NCBI GenBank assembly: GCA_009728235.1
Contig: WNZI01000008.1
Coordinates: forward strand, 39,878-103,877
Source: Vibrio cholerae
GTDB lineage: Bacteria; Actinomycetota; Actinomycetes; Actinomycetales; Micrococcaceae
Length of the DNA: 64,000 nt
Direction of reading: 5' to 3'
A program made the translations under genes and the position numbers. Position 1 is the stretch's first letter. Each line of letters starts with the position of its first letter. The notes under the pieces are model-generated. The model was not told the DNA's origin and did not search any database. It saw nothing but the letters and a program-made list of their open reading frames with translations. Below are positions 36,739 through 45,731 of this stretch, in pieces.

Positions 36739-37947
36739 CTACGACGTCGTCGCTCCGGACAGCCCGAGGACCATGGCATCGATGCGCTGCGGCGACATCG
36801 CGTGATGGATGGCGAGCATGCTCGCGCCGAGCACTCCGGCGTCGAGCCCCGAGCTGGACTGGACGATCTGCAGGTGCTGGGTGGCGAGCGGGATGGTGCG
36901 CGAGTACACGACCTCACGGATACCGGCGATGAAGTGTTCGCCGGTGAGCGCCATGAGGCCGCCGATGACGATCACGGAGGGATTGACGAGGCTGACGCAG
37001 GCGGACAGGACCTCGCCCACGTCACGGCCGGCCTGGCGCACGGCCTGGAGCGCGTCCTTGTTCCCGGAGCCGACCAGACGGACCACGTCCTCGCTGCCGG
37101 TCGCGGCGTGGCCGAGGTCGCGCAGTCTGCCCGCGACCGCCGGCCCGGAGGCGATCGCCTCCAGGCAGTCGTGGCTTCCACAGTGGCAGGGCACCCCTGC
37201 CCCGTCGTGCACGCGGATGTGCCCGATGTCCCCGGCCGCGCCATCAGCGCCCCGTTGCAGCATCCCGTTGAGCACGATGCCCGAGCCGATTCCCGTCGCG
37301 ACCTTCACGAAGATGAGGTTGTCGACCGTCGGCCACGCGACGTTCCGCTCACCGAGGGCCATGATGTTCACGTCGTTGTCCACGAGCACGGGAACGTGGA
37401 AATGGCCCTGCAGGAAACCGGGGACGTCGTACCCGTTCCACCCCGGCATGATCGGCGGATTGATCGGCCTGCCGGTCCGGTGCTCCACGGGGCCCGGCAC
37501 CCCGACGCCGATCGCCAGCAGGTCCGCCGACGTCCGTCCGGACTGGCGGAGGAGCTCGGTGCCGAGTTCGACGACCGCGTTCAGGACCGCCTCCGGGCCC
37601 TGCGTGATCTCGATGGGTCGCGTGGTCCGATGGAGTCCGTGCCCGGTGAGGTCGGTGACGGCCAGCCTCAGGTGGGAGGCTCCGATATCGACCCCCAGCA
37701 CCACCTTGCTGCCGGCCTTCAGTGCGATCCTCGACGAGGGCCGCCCTCCGGTGGATGCGGGGCTGTCCATCAGGCCCACGAGCCCCAGCTCCATGAGGGC
37801 CTCGATCCGTAGCGTCACGGTGGAACGGGCCAGGCCCATCAGCTCCGCGAGCTCGGTCCGGGTCCGTGGCCGTCCATCGCGCAGGATCTGGAACAGTTCG
37901 CTGGCACCGGACGTCCCCAGTCCGCTGAAGCTACTTATGTCGCTCAT
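36739..37947 (-). CDS. ROK-family transcriptional regulator
   Basis: A protein of 402 residues. An N-terminal winged helix (RTRTELAELMGLARSTVTLR) is fused to a ROK sugar-kinase-like domain with GVDIGASHLRLAV, GNKDALQAV-like helices and the zinc motif CHCGSHDCLE. Such proteins (NagC/XylR/Mlc type) usually repress sugar genes until a sugar or phosphosugar binds. It lies 70 bases downstream of the ABC permease on the same strand and probably controls the 38-41.8 kb transport genes. Confidence 0.88.
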   Translation of the reverse strand: MSDISSFSGLGTSGASELFQILRDGRPRTRTELAELMGLARSTVTLRIEALMELGLVGLMDSPASTGGRPSSRIALKAGSKVVLGVDIGASHLRLAVTDLTGHGLHRTTRPIEITQGPEAVLNAVVELGTELLRQSGRTSADLLAIGVGVPGPVEHRTGRPINPPIMPGWNGYDVPGFLQGHFHVPVLVDNDVNIMALGERNVAWPTVDNLIFVKVATGIGSGIVLNGMLQRGADGAAGDIGHIRVHDGAGVPCHCGSHDCLEAIASGPAVAGRLRDLGHAATGSEDVVRLVGSGNKDALQAVRQAGRDVGEVLSACVSLVNPSVIVIGGLMALTGEHFIAGIREVVYSRTIPLATQHLQIVQSSSGLDAGVLGASMLAIHHAMSPQRIDAMVLGLSGATTS

Positions 37948-38017
37948 CGATCAAGTACAGCACAGTGATCGACGGAAGTGCCCGCCTTCTCGTCCTGATC
38001 GCCGCGGATGGCTGGGT

Positions 38018-39085
38018 TCAGGCCTTCAACGGCTTCCGCGCAGCACTTCGCCCACCACGCCTGGCGAAGCGCTGCTGCAGCAGGACCGCGACCACGATGA
38101 TGAGTCCCCTGGCGAGCGCCTGGATGGAGGTGTCGAGATTGTTCTGCGTGAACACGTTGATGAGGGTGCTGAAGATCAGCACCCCGAGGACGGTACCCAC
38201 GATCGTGCCGCGTCCACCGACGAGCAGGGTTCCCCCGACGACGACGGCGGCGATCACCTCGAGCTCGAAGAGCAGACCGTGCGTCGAGGTCCCTGCAGTG
38301 GTCCTTCCCAGCATCATCACGGCAGCGATCCCGGCCGTGAGCCCCGCGAGGACGTACAGGTAGACCAGGTGGCGCTTCACCTTGATGCCGGCCAGCCGCG
38401 ACGCTTCGGGGTTCCCGCCGATGGCGATGGTCCGGCGTCCGAACGTCGTTCGGTTCAGGAGGAACCACCCTGCCGCAGCAACGACGACGAAGATCCAGAT
38501 CAGGATGGAGATGCCGAGTATCTCCCCCCGCATGACCTGCAGGAAGTCGCGGTTGCTCACGATCTGGGTGCTGCGCCCGGAGACGAGTTCGGCGAGCCCT
38601 CGTGCACCGACCAGCATGGCAAGGGTGGCGATGAACGACACCACATTGCCGTAGGCGATGATCAGACCGTTGATCAGGCCGGCAGCTGCGCCGACGGCCA
38701 GCGCCACGAGGACCATGAGCAGCCAGGACGACCTCGTGGCCGCCAGCTGGACGCCGGCCATGCTCGCCACCACCGTTGCCAGGCCGAGGACCGAACCGAC
38801 GGACAAGTCGATACCTCCTGCCGTGATCACGAAGGTGACGCCGATACTCAGGACACCGATGATCGAGGCATACCGGAGGATGGTGAGCATGTTCTCCAGG
38901 TTGAGGAACCTGTCCCCGCTGGTGACGCCACCCACCACGATGAGCAGGGCGAGAGCGATCACGAGCCCCAGGCTCCGCCCGGCGGAGCCCCCCAGGAAGC
39001 TCCGCAGGGGGTTGTCCTTCGGGACGGTGTGTGCGGTTGCTGCACCGGGAGGCGGTTCAGCCACCGTGGTCTTCTGCTCGCTCAC
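38018..39085 (-). CDS. Ribose-type ABC transporter permease
   Basis: A protein of 355 residues with about eight to ten helices. The BPD_transp_2 signature ITAGGIDLSVGSVLGLATVV and the cytoplasmic loop FGRRTIAIGGNPEASRLAGI are present. It belongs to the RbsC/XylH group that imports ribose, xylose, galactose, inositol or autoinducer-2; the exact sugar is open. It starts on an ATGA overlap with the ATPase gene. Confidence 0.88.
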   Translation of the reverse strand: MSEQKTTVAEPPPGAATAHTVPKDNPLRSFLGGSAGRSLGLVIALALLIVVGGVTSGDRFLNLENMLTILRYASIIGVLSIGVTFVITAGGIDLSVGSVLGLATVVASMAGVQLAATRSSWLLMVLVALAVGAAAGLINGLIIAYGNVVSFIATLAMLVGARGLAELVSGRSTQIVSNRDFLQVMRGEILGISILIWIFVVVAAAGWFLLNRTTFGRRTIAIGGNPEASRLAGIKVKRHLVYLYVLAGLTAGIAAVMMLGRTTAGTSTHGLLFELEVIAAVVVGGTLLVGGRGTIVGTVLGVLIFSTLINVFTQNNLDTSIQALARGLIIVVAVLLQQRFARRGGRSAARKPLKA

Positions 39086-40602
39086 GCGGCACTTCCCTTC
39101 ATGACGAGTTCGAGCACCGCGTGCTCGTCCATTTCACTTGCCTTGCTTCGCGCCAGGACCTTGCCGTCGTCGATGACCAGCACGGTGTCGGCGAGACCCA
39201 GGACTTCCTCGATCTCGCTCGACACCACGATGATCGCCGTGCCCGCTGCCGCGAGCCTGCGGATGAGCCCGTAGATCTCGGAGCGGGCGCCGACGTCGAC
39301 ACCGCGCGTCGGTTCGTCCAGCAGCAGCACCGGCGTGCCGTGCACCAACCAGCGAGCGAGGAGGATCTTCTGTTGATTGCCGCCCGACAGCGTCCTCGCG
39401 GGCCGGTCGGGATCGGCCGGACGTAATTCCAGGGCGGAGATCTGCTCCCGTGCGGCGTTCCGCTCGGCCCGTTCGTCCAGGTAACCCCCGCGGGCGAAGC
39501 GCTCGAACGTGGAGAGTGTCACGTTCTTGAACAGCGGCTCGTCCAGGATGAGTCCCTGGCTCTTGCGCTCCTCGGGCGAGAGGCCCATCCCGGCGTCCAC
39601 CGCGGCGGTGACCGACCCGGCGCGCAGAACCTTGCCATTGACGGAGACCCTGCCCGAGGAAGCCTTGCGCGCACCGTAGATCGTCTCGAGGATCTCGGAG
39701 CGCTTCGACCCCACCAGTCCGGCGAACCCGAGGATCTCACCGGCCCGCACGGTGAAGCTCACCCTCTCGAAGTGCCCGAGGAGTCCGACGTCGTCCACCT
39801 CGAGCACCACCGGCGCATCAGCGGCGATGGGCCGGCGGTCGGGGAAGACGTTCGCGACATCCCTGCCGGTCATCAGGCGGATGAGGTCGGTTCTGGAGGT
39901 CTCCGAGACACCGAGACCGTTCGCCGTGCTGCGGCCGTCCTTGAGGACCGAGATGCGGTCGCCGATCTGGCGGATCTCCTCGAGGCGGTGGGAGATGTAG
40001 ACGACGGCGATTCCCTGAGCGGTGAGTTCCCGGACCACCCGGAACAGGTTGGCGACCTCACCGGAGTCGAGGATGGCGCTCGGCTCGTCCATGATGATCA
40101 TCTTCGTGTCCCGTGACAGCGCGCGGGCCATGCTCACGATCTGTTTGTTGGCCGCCGACAACGAGCCGACCTCGGTGGACGGCGAGAGGGCTCCGTGTCC
40201 GAGCCGGTCGAGCAGCGAGCGGGCGATCTCATGGGCTCTCTTCACCCGGAGTACCCCACCACGGGCCTGCTCGTGTCCGAGGAAGATGTTCTCCGCGACG
40301 GACAGGCCGTCGACCACGTCGAGTTCCTGGTACATCGTGGCGATGCCGAGGTCCAGGGCAGCGGTGGGACTCGGGAGTGGGATCTCCTGCCCTTCCCACA
40401 GGATCTCGCCGGTGTCGGGCTGATGCACCCCGGAGAGGATCTTGATGAGGGTGGACTTGCCTGCACCGTTCTGTCCCATGACGCAGTGGACCTCGCCGGG
40501 GAGGACCTGCAGGTCCACCCCTTTGAGCGCCTGGACGCCGGCGAAGTGCTTCGTGATCCCTCGGACCTCCAGCAACGGCTGCACATGATCTCCATCGAAC
40601 AT
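39082..40602 (-). CDS. Ribose-type ABC transporter ATP-binding protein (two ABC domains)
   Basis: A protein of 506 residues starting MFDGDHVQPLLEVRGITKHF. Walker A of the first domain is GQNGAGKST; Walker B is MIIMDEPSAILD. The second domain has signature [15 protein letters not shown] and Walker B VLLLDEPTRGVDVG. The start at 40602 is preferred over a longer upstream extension because homology begins at once, though there is no clear ribosome-binding site. It is divergent from the binding-protein gene. Confidence 0.88.
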   Translation of the reverse strand: MFDGDHVQPLLEVRGITKHFAGVQALKGVDLQVLPGEVHCVMGQNGAGKSTLIKILSGVHQPDTGEILWEGQEIPLPSPTAALDLGIATMYQELDVVDGLSVAENIFLGHEQARGGVLRVKRAHEIARSLLDRLGHGALSPSTEVGSLSAANKQIVSMARALSRDTKMIIMDEPSAILDSGEVANLFRVVRELTAQGIAVVYISHRLEEIRQIGDRISVLKDGRSTANGLGVSETSRTDLIRLMTGRDVANVFPDRRPIAADAPVVLEVDDVGLLGHFERVSFTVRAGEILGFAGLVGSKRSEILETIYGARKASSGRVSVNGKVLRAGSVTAAVDAGMGLSPEERKSQGLILDEPLFKNVTLSTFERFARGGYLDERAERNAAREQISALELRPADPDRPARTLSGGNQQKILLARWLVHGTPVLLLDEPTRGVDVGARSEIYGLIRRLAAAGTAIIVVSSEIEEVLGLADTVLVIDDGKVLARSKASEMDEHAVLELVMKGSAA

Positions 40603-40754
40603 GTGACGAAGGTAACACATTATGTCGGGCATCGATGTTATGCCGCCGATCCTCCGCGGTCTTCTGTTACTGTGATGCCAGTCACGCAACGTAGCGGGCA
40701 CGAGAAGAGCAAGCTGCATCAGGCGGAGACGCACAACTCAATGAGGAGACAACG

Positions 40755-41798
40755 ATGCTTGCAGTTCGCACAGGCCGGAGAATGCTCGTCACCACCGGCG
40801 CTTTTCTTGCCGTCGGAGCCCTGACCACCGGGTGCACCGCGGAAGCGGAGAACACCAATGCCCAGCCGACCAACGCCTCGGTCGAAGGCAACCAGGCCGA
40901 AGGAGACTCCGTGGTCATCGGCTTCTCGGGTCCCGCGGCGGACCACGGCTGGCTCGGCGCCATCAACTCGGCTGCCACCGCGGAGGCGGAGAAGTACGGG
41001 GACGTCGACCTCCGCGTCGCGGAGGGTACCAATGATGCGAACCTGCAGATCAGCCAGGTGGAGCAGTTCATCAACGACGGCGTCGATGCCATCGTGCTCC
41101 TGCCCACCGACGGCGCCGCCCTGACTCCGGTGGCGATCCAGGCCATGGAAGCCGGCATCCCGGTCATCAATGTCGACCGCGAGTTCTCGAGTCCCGCGGC
41201 CGCGCGCGCCACCATCCTCGGTGACAACTACGGAATGGGCGTCAGCGCCGGTACGTACGTCTGCGAGCAGTTGGAGGGGAACGACGACGCGGTCGTCGCG
41301 GAGATCGCCGGCATCGACTCCCTGCCGCTGACCCAGGATCGCAGCCAGGGCTTCGCCGATGCGCTCGAGTCCTGCGGGCTCGACGTGGACAACCGCGTGG
41401 CAGCCGACTTCACCGTCCAGGGCGGCGAGGCGGCGGCGTCCCAGCTCCTGTCTGCAGCGCCTCGGATCGACGCCCTCTGGAACCACGACGACGACCAGGG
41501 CATCGGTGTCCTGGCCGCCATCGACAACGCAGGACGGGATGAATTCCTCATGGTCGGTGGTGCCGGCTCGGCGAACGCAATGCGTGAGATCCAGAGCGGC
41601 GAGAGCGTCCTTCAGGCGACGGTCATCTACCCCTCCACCCAGGCTGCGGACGGGATCCGGCTCGCCCGCCTGATCGCCCAGGACAAGGCCATGAGTGATC
41701 TCGTCGAGGTGGAGGTACCCAAGCGCATCGTGCTCAACGCACCGGTCGTGACGGGCGATAACGTCGACCAGTACCTGCCAACCGCATTCGAGTCGTAG
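40755..41798 (+). CDS. Ribose-type sugar-binding lipoprotein
   Basis: A protein of 347 residues with a lipobox (ALTTGC, Cys 27). It is a type-1 periplasmic binding fold with IGFSGPAADHGWLGAINSAA at the mature N-terminus and VEQFINDGVDAIVLLPTDGA, typical of ribose/inositol/AI-2 binding proteins. Nearby genes include a matching ATPase and permease on the other strand, a Gfo/Idh dehydrogenase and a TIM-barrel isomerase. The sugar could be inositol-like or an anhydro/keto sugar. Confidence in the substrate is low. Confidence 0.85.
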   Translation: MLAVRTGRRMLVTTGAFLAVGALTTGCTAEAENTNAQPTNASVEGNQAEGDSVVIGFSGPAADHGWLGAINSAATAEAEKYGDVDLRVAEGTNDANLQISQVEQFINDGVDAIVLLPTDGAALTPVAIQAMEAGIPVINVDREFSSPAAARATILGDNYGMGVSAGTYVCEQLEGNDDAVVAEIAGIDSLPLTQDRSQGFADALESCGLDVDNRVAADFTVQGGEAAASQLLSAAPRIDALWNHDDDQGIGVLAAIDNAGRDEFLMVGGAGSANAMREIQSGESVLQATVIYPSTQAADGIRLARLIAQDKAMSDLVEVEVPKRIVLNAPVVTGDNVDQYLPTAFES

Positions 41799-41805
41799 GA
41801 GAGGG

Positions 41806-41833
41806 CCGGGGCGCCCGTCGACGGGCGCCCCGG
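41806..41833 (+). terminator. Strong palindromic terminator after the binding-protein gene
   Basis: A 28-base perfect palindrome (14-base arms) lies seven bases after the stop, with a TTCCC tail just downstream. It probably ends or attenuates transcription before the Gfo/Idh gene. Confidence 0.7.
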
Positions 41834-41875
41834 TTCCCATCGACGAGGCTGCGCCGCTTCTGAACAAGAGGAACT

Positions 41876-43051
41876 ATGCACAACGACGTATCGCCCCTGA
41901 AGATCGCCCTGATCGGCCACGGCTTCATGGGGGCAGCCCATTCGCAGGGATGGCGGGTGGCACCGCGGTTCTACGACCTGCCTGCACATCCGGAGATGAC
42001 CCTGCTCGTCGGGCGCAACCGGGCCGGAGTCGAGGCGGCGGCCTCGAAATGGGGCTGGAAAGAGACCGCGACCGACTGGCGAGCCGCCATCGATCGCGAC
42101 GACATCGACGTCGTCGACATCGTCACGCCGGGCGGCTCGCATGCGGAGATCGCCATCGCCGCACTGGAGGCGGGTAAGCACGTCCTGTGCGAGAAGCCCC
42201 TCGCCAACACCCTCGCGGAGGCCGAGGCGATGGCCGAAGCCGCAGCCCGCGCGGGCAAGCACGTCTACGCCATGGTGGGCTTCACCTATCGCCGGGTACC
42301 TGCTGCCGCCTTCGCGCGGGAGCTCGTGGGATCCGGCGCCATCGGCGAGGTCCGCCAGGTTCGTGCCACCTATCTCCAGGACTGGCTCGTCGACCCCGAC
42401 GCCCCGTTGACCTGGCGCCTCACGAAGGACCTGGCGGGCTCCGGCGCACTCGGTGACCTGGGCGCCCACGCCGTCGACCTCGCCCAGTTCATCACCGGGC
42501 AGAAGGTGACCGGAGTGAGCGGCATGCTGGAGACATTCGTCCAGGAGCGTCCGGTCCTGGCGGAGGCCTCGGGGCTGGCCGGCACCGCAGGCTCCGACCG
42601 CGGCCGCGTCACAGTGGACGATCTCGCGCTGTTCACCGGCCGGTTCGACGGCGGAGCCGTCGGGTCGTTCGAGGCGACCCGCATGTCCACCGGGCGCAAG
42701 AATGCGCTCCGGCTGGAGGTCGCCGGCTCCCTCGGTGCCGTGTCCTTCGACCTGGAGAAGATGAACTCCCTCGGTTTCTACGACGCGACCGCACCCGACA
42801 CGCGCCAGGGCTTCACCGACATCATGGTCACCGAACCCGGGCATCCCTACCTGTCCGCCTGGTGGCCCGCCGGCCACTCGCTCGGCTACGAGCACGGCTT
42901 CGTGCACCAGGCGAAGGACTTCGTGGAGGCCATTCTGGAGCAACGCCAGCCCGAGCCCTCCTTCGCGGACGGACTGCAGGTCCAGCGGGTGCTCGACGGA
43001 GTGGAACGCAGTGCGGGCGCGGACAGCATCTGGACCACGACGACGCGCTGA
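41876..43051 (+). CDS. Gfo/Idh/MocA dehydrogenase, LgdA-like
   Basis: An NAD(P)-dependent sugar dehydrogenase of 391 residues. The Rossmann start is IALIGHGFMGAAHSQGW and the EKP motif is KHVLCEKPLANTLAEAEA. The middle part TYLQDWLVDPDAPLTWRL followed by GSGALGDLGAHAVDLAQFI is close to levoglucosan dehydrogenase (LgdA) and related 3-keto-sugar-forming enzymes, as I recall them. It probably oxidises an anhydrosugar, glycoside or inositol at one hydroxyl, pairing with the TIM-barrel enzyme 70 bases downstream. Confidence 0.82.
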   Translation: MHNDVSPLKIALIGHGFMGAAHSQGWRVAPRFYDLPAHPEMTLLVGRNRAGVEAAASKWGWKETATDWRAAIDRDDIDVVDIVTPGGSHAEIAIAALEAGKHVLCEKPLANTLAEAEAMAEAAARAGKHVYAMVGFTYRRVPAAAFARELVGSGAIGEVRQVRATYLQDWLVDPDAPLTWRLTKDLAGSGALGDLGAHAVDLAQFITGQKVTGVSGMLETFVQERPVLAEASGLAGTAGSDRGRVTVDDLALFTGRFDGGAVGSFEATRMSTGRKNALRLEVAGSLGAVSFDLEKMNSLGFYDATAPDTRQGFTDIMVTEPGHPYLSAWWPAGHSLGYEHGFVHQAKDFVEAILEQRQPEPSFADGLQVQRVLDGVERSAGADSIWTTTTR

Positions 43052-43121
43052 CGCCGCACCCTCCGTGCGTCCTGCGCCCGGGACGGCCCGACCCCTTCAC
43101 CACCACCTCCAAGGAGCCCGC

Positions 43122-44120
43122 ATGACCCGCAACTTCACCCTGTTCACCGGCCAGTGGGCCGATCTCCCCTTCGAGAAGGTCGCCGAGCTCGCCGGCCAGT
43201 GGGGCTACGACGGACTCGAGATCGCCGTCTCGGGCGCCCACCTCGATGCCTGGCGCTGGGACGACGACGACTACATCCAGAACCGCCTCGACATCCTCGA
43301 GCGCAACGGGCTGAAGGTCTGGGCCATCTCGAACCACCTGAAGGGCCAGGCGGTCTGTGACGACCCGATCGACTTCCGGCACCAGGCGATCGTCGGACCG
43401 AAGGTCTGGGGCGACGGCGACCCGGAGGGCGTGCGGCAGCGGGCCGCCGAGGAGATGAAGCTGACCGCGAGGCTGGCGAAGAAACTCGGCGTGGACACGG
43501 TCGTCGGCTTCACCGGCTCCTCCATCTGGCAGTACGTCGCCATGTTCCCACCGGTTCCGGCGTCGAGGATCGACGCCGGATACCAGGACTTCGCGGACCG
43601 CTGGAACCCGATCCTGGACGTCTTCGACGAGTGCGGCGTCCGCTTCGCCCATGAGGTCCACCCCTCCGAGATCGCCTACGACTACTGGTCCACCCAGCGT
43701 GCGCTCGACGCGATCGGCCATCGACCCGCGTTCGGGTTGAACTGGGACCCGAGCCACTTCCTGTGGCAGCAGATCGACCCCGTGGCGTTCATCTCCGACT
43801 TCAAGGACCGGATCTACCACGTGGACTGCAAGGACACGAAGATGCGCATGGGAGGAGGCCGCAACGGCATCCTGTCCTCGCACCTGCCCTGGGGCGACCC
43901 CCGCCGTGGCTGGGACTTCGTCTCGACGGGCCGCGGCGACGTGCCCTGGGAGGACAGCTTCCGGGCCCTGACGGCCATCGGCTACACCGGGCCCATCTCG
44001 GTCGAGTGGGAGGACGCGGGCATGGACCGCCTGCAGGGCGCACCGGAGGCACTCGCCTTCCTGAAGGGATTCGACTTCGCCCCGTCGGAGACGTCGTTCG
44101 ACGCCGCTTTCAACCAGTAG
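43122..44120 (+). CDS. TIM-barrel sugar isomerase/epimerase (AP endonuclease 2 superfamily)
   Basis: A protein of 332 residues. It starts FTLFTGQWADLPFEKVAELA, and the metal-binding residues appear as H and E in FAHEVHPSEIAYDYW, D-H in LNWDPSHFLWQ, H in IYHVDCKDTKM and the late E of ISVEWEDAGMD. The family covers xylose isomerase-like enzymes, inositol dehydratases and 3-keto-glycoside-cleaving enzymes. AAGGAG precedes the ATG at 43122. Close linkage to the LgdA-like dehydrogenase suggests a dehydrogenase-then-elimination pathway; this is inference. Confidence 0.85.
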   Translation: MTRNFTLFTGQWADLPFEKVAELAGQWGYDGLEIAVSGAHLDAWRWDDDDYIQNRLDILERNGLKVWAISNHLKGQAVCDDPIDFRHQAIVGPKVWGDGDPEGVRQRAAEEMKLTARLAKKLGVDTVVGFTGSSIWQYVAMFPPVPASRIDAGYQDFADRWNPILDVFDECGVRFAHEVHPSEIAYDYWSTQRALDAIGHRPAFGLNWDPSHFLWQQIDPVAFISDFKDRIYHVDCKDTKMRMGGGRNGILSSHLPWGDPRRGWDFVSTGRGDVPWEDSFRALTAIGYTGPISVEWEDAGMDRLQGAPEALAFLKGFDFAPSETSFDAAFNQ

Positions 44121-44147
44121 GGTCTCCACCTCTCCTTCCCCACCCCT

Positions 44148-44175
44148 GCCCACCCCGACGGATGTCGGGGTGGGC
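44148..44175 (+). terminator. Terminator after the isomerase gene
   Basis: A 12-base perfect stem (44148-44159 with 44164-44175) and a GGAT loop lie about 30 bases after the stop, with no long T-run. It isolates the next operon. Confidence 0.65.
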
Positions 44176-44240
44176 AGCGTCGTCTCGGCCTGCATCCCAA
44201 AACAACGTCGTCCTCGGTATTTCTCACGGACTAAGACGCG

Positions 44241-44309
44241 AGAGAGCGCTCTCTTGACGGTGTGACGTTCCGCACATACAGTGGTTCAACACCTCAGAGA
44301 GCGCTCTCT
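44241..44309 (+). promoter_or_regulatory. Promoter of the beta-glucoside operon between two identical operators
   Basis: The perfect palindrome AGAGAGCGCTCTCT occurs twice, at 44241-44254 and 44296-44309, 55 bases apart centre to centre. Between them TTGACG (44254-44259) and TACAGT (44277-44282) are separated by 17 bases. One operator abuts the -35 box and the other lies downstream of the expected start. The downstream LacI-family gene at 49256 is the natural ligand-sensing repressor. Confidence 0.8.
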
Positions 44310-44353
44310 CGCCTGTCGGCGTATGTCGCTCCAACACACACAAAGGAGTGATC

Positions 44354-45673
44354 GTGGAACTCTCGCGACTCAGGAAAATCACAGCCCTCGCCGGCGTAGC
44401 ATCCCTGGCCATCGTTGCCTCGGGCTGCAGCGGAGGCGGAAGCGACGAGCCGGCCAGTGCCGACAACCCCGTCAATCTGACCGTCACCACGTTCGGGCAG
44501 TTCGGCTACGACGATCTGTACGCCGAATACGAAGAGCAGAATCCCGGAGTGACCATCGAGGCGACCAACATCGACGGGAGCGCCAACGCACGCGTCGACG
44601 CGTTCACCAAGCTCGCGGCCGGTTCCGGGCTGAGCGACGTCGTGGCCGTCGAGGAGGGCTGGCTCGGCTCCATCATGGAGGTGGCCGACCAGTTCGTGGA
44701 CCTCAACGAGTACGGCGCCGCGGACATCAAGGACAACTGGGTCGACTGGAAGTTCGAGCAGGGCACCGACCCCGACGGCCGCGTGATCGGTCTCGGCACG
44801 GATATCGGGCCCCAGGCGCTGTGCTACAACCAGGAGCTCTTCGAGGCAGCGGGACTGCCCACCGACCGTGAGGAAGTCGCCGAACTCTTCGGTGGCGACG
44901 ACGCGACGTGGGAGACGTACTTCGACCTCGGTCGCCAGTACCACGAGAGCACGGGCAAGGCCTGGTACGACCAGTCGGCGTTCGTGTGGAACTCGATGGT
45001 GAACCAGATGGAGGAGGGCTACTACACGGCCGACGGCGAGCTGAACATCGAGGGCAACGAGGCGATGCGCGCCCAGTTCGACCTCCTCGCCGCCGGCACC
45101 GCTGACGGCCTGTCCGCCAATCAGAAGCAGTTCGACTGGGGCAAGGGCAAGGCCTTCGTGGATGGCTCCTTCGCGGTCCACGTCTGCCCTGCCTGGATGC
45201 TCGGCACCATCAAGGAGCAGCTGGAAGCCGCCGGTGGCGGCCCCGAGACCGGATGGGACGTCGCGGATGTCTTCCCGGGCGGAGCATCGAACTGGGGAGG
45301 AGCCTTCCTCTCCGTCCCCGAGAGCTCCGAGCATCCCGCCGAGGCGGCCAAGCTCGCCCAGTGGCTGACCGACCCCGAACAGATGGTCAAGCAGTCCGCA
45401 GCCGCGAACAACTTCCCGAGCACCCTGGAAGCGCAGGCCGAGATCGTCGAAGCAGCCGTCCCGAACGAGCTCTTCAACGACGCTCCGTACGGTGAGATCT
45501 TCGCATCGCGCGCCGAAGGCGTCGTGGCCCAGTTCAAGGGCCCGCAGGACTCGGAGATCCAGGAGAACGTCTTCGCGCCGGCCCTGAAGATCCTCGACTC
45601 CGGTACAGGCACAGCCGACGAGGCCTGGAGCGAAGCCGTCCAGCTCCTCAACGACCGCGTCGTGAACAACTAG
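44354..45673 (+). CDS. cebE: Beta-glucoside/cellobiose ABC transporter binding lipoprotein
   Basis: A protein of 439 residues with a lipobox (VASGC, Cys 25). It is a type-1 sugar-binding protein of the cellobiose/oligosaccharide group with VTTFGQFGYDDLYAEYEEQN and DVFPGGASNWGGAFLSVPE. The GTG at 44354 follows AAGGAG five bases upstream. It is the first gene of an operon with two permeases, a GH1 beta-glucosidase and a LacI regulator, which points to cellobiose or other beta-glucosides. The ceb name is by analogy. Confidence 0.8.
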   Translation: MELSRLRKITALAGVASLAIVASGCSGGGSDEPASADNPVNLTVTTFGQFGYDDLYAEYEEQNPGVTIEATNIDGSANARVDAFTKLAAGSGLSDVVAVEEGWLGSIMEVADQFVDLNEYGAADIKDNWVDWKFEQGTDPDGRVIGLGTDIGPQALCYNQELFEAAGLPTDREEVAELFGGDDATWETYFDLGRQYHESTGKAWYDQSAFVWNSMVNQMEEGYYTADGELNIEGNEAMRAQFDLLAAGTADGLSANQKQFDWGKGKAFVDGSFAVHVCPAWMLGTIKEQLEAAGGGPETGWDVADVFPGGASNWGGAFLSVPESSEHPAEAAKLAQWLTDPEQMVKQSAAANNFPSTLEAQAEIVEAAVPNELFNDAPYGEIFASRAEGVVAQFKGPQDSEIQENVFAPALKILDSGTGTADEAWSEAVQLLNDRVVNN

Positions 45674-45686
45674 CAGCACCGGCCGT

Positions 45687-45713
45687 GGGGCCTCCGGCAG
45701 CACCGGAGGCCCC
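45687..45713 (+). repeat. Intercistronic hairpin after the binding-protein gene
   Basis: An 11-base perfect stem (45687-45697 with 45703-45713) and a five-base loop lie 13 bases after the stop. It is a probable attenuator or mRNA stabiliser that lets more binding protein than permease be made. Confidence 0.65.
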
Positions 45714-45731
45714 CCTCGAGTCTGGAACCTC

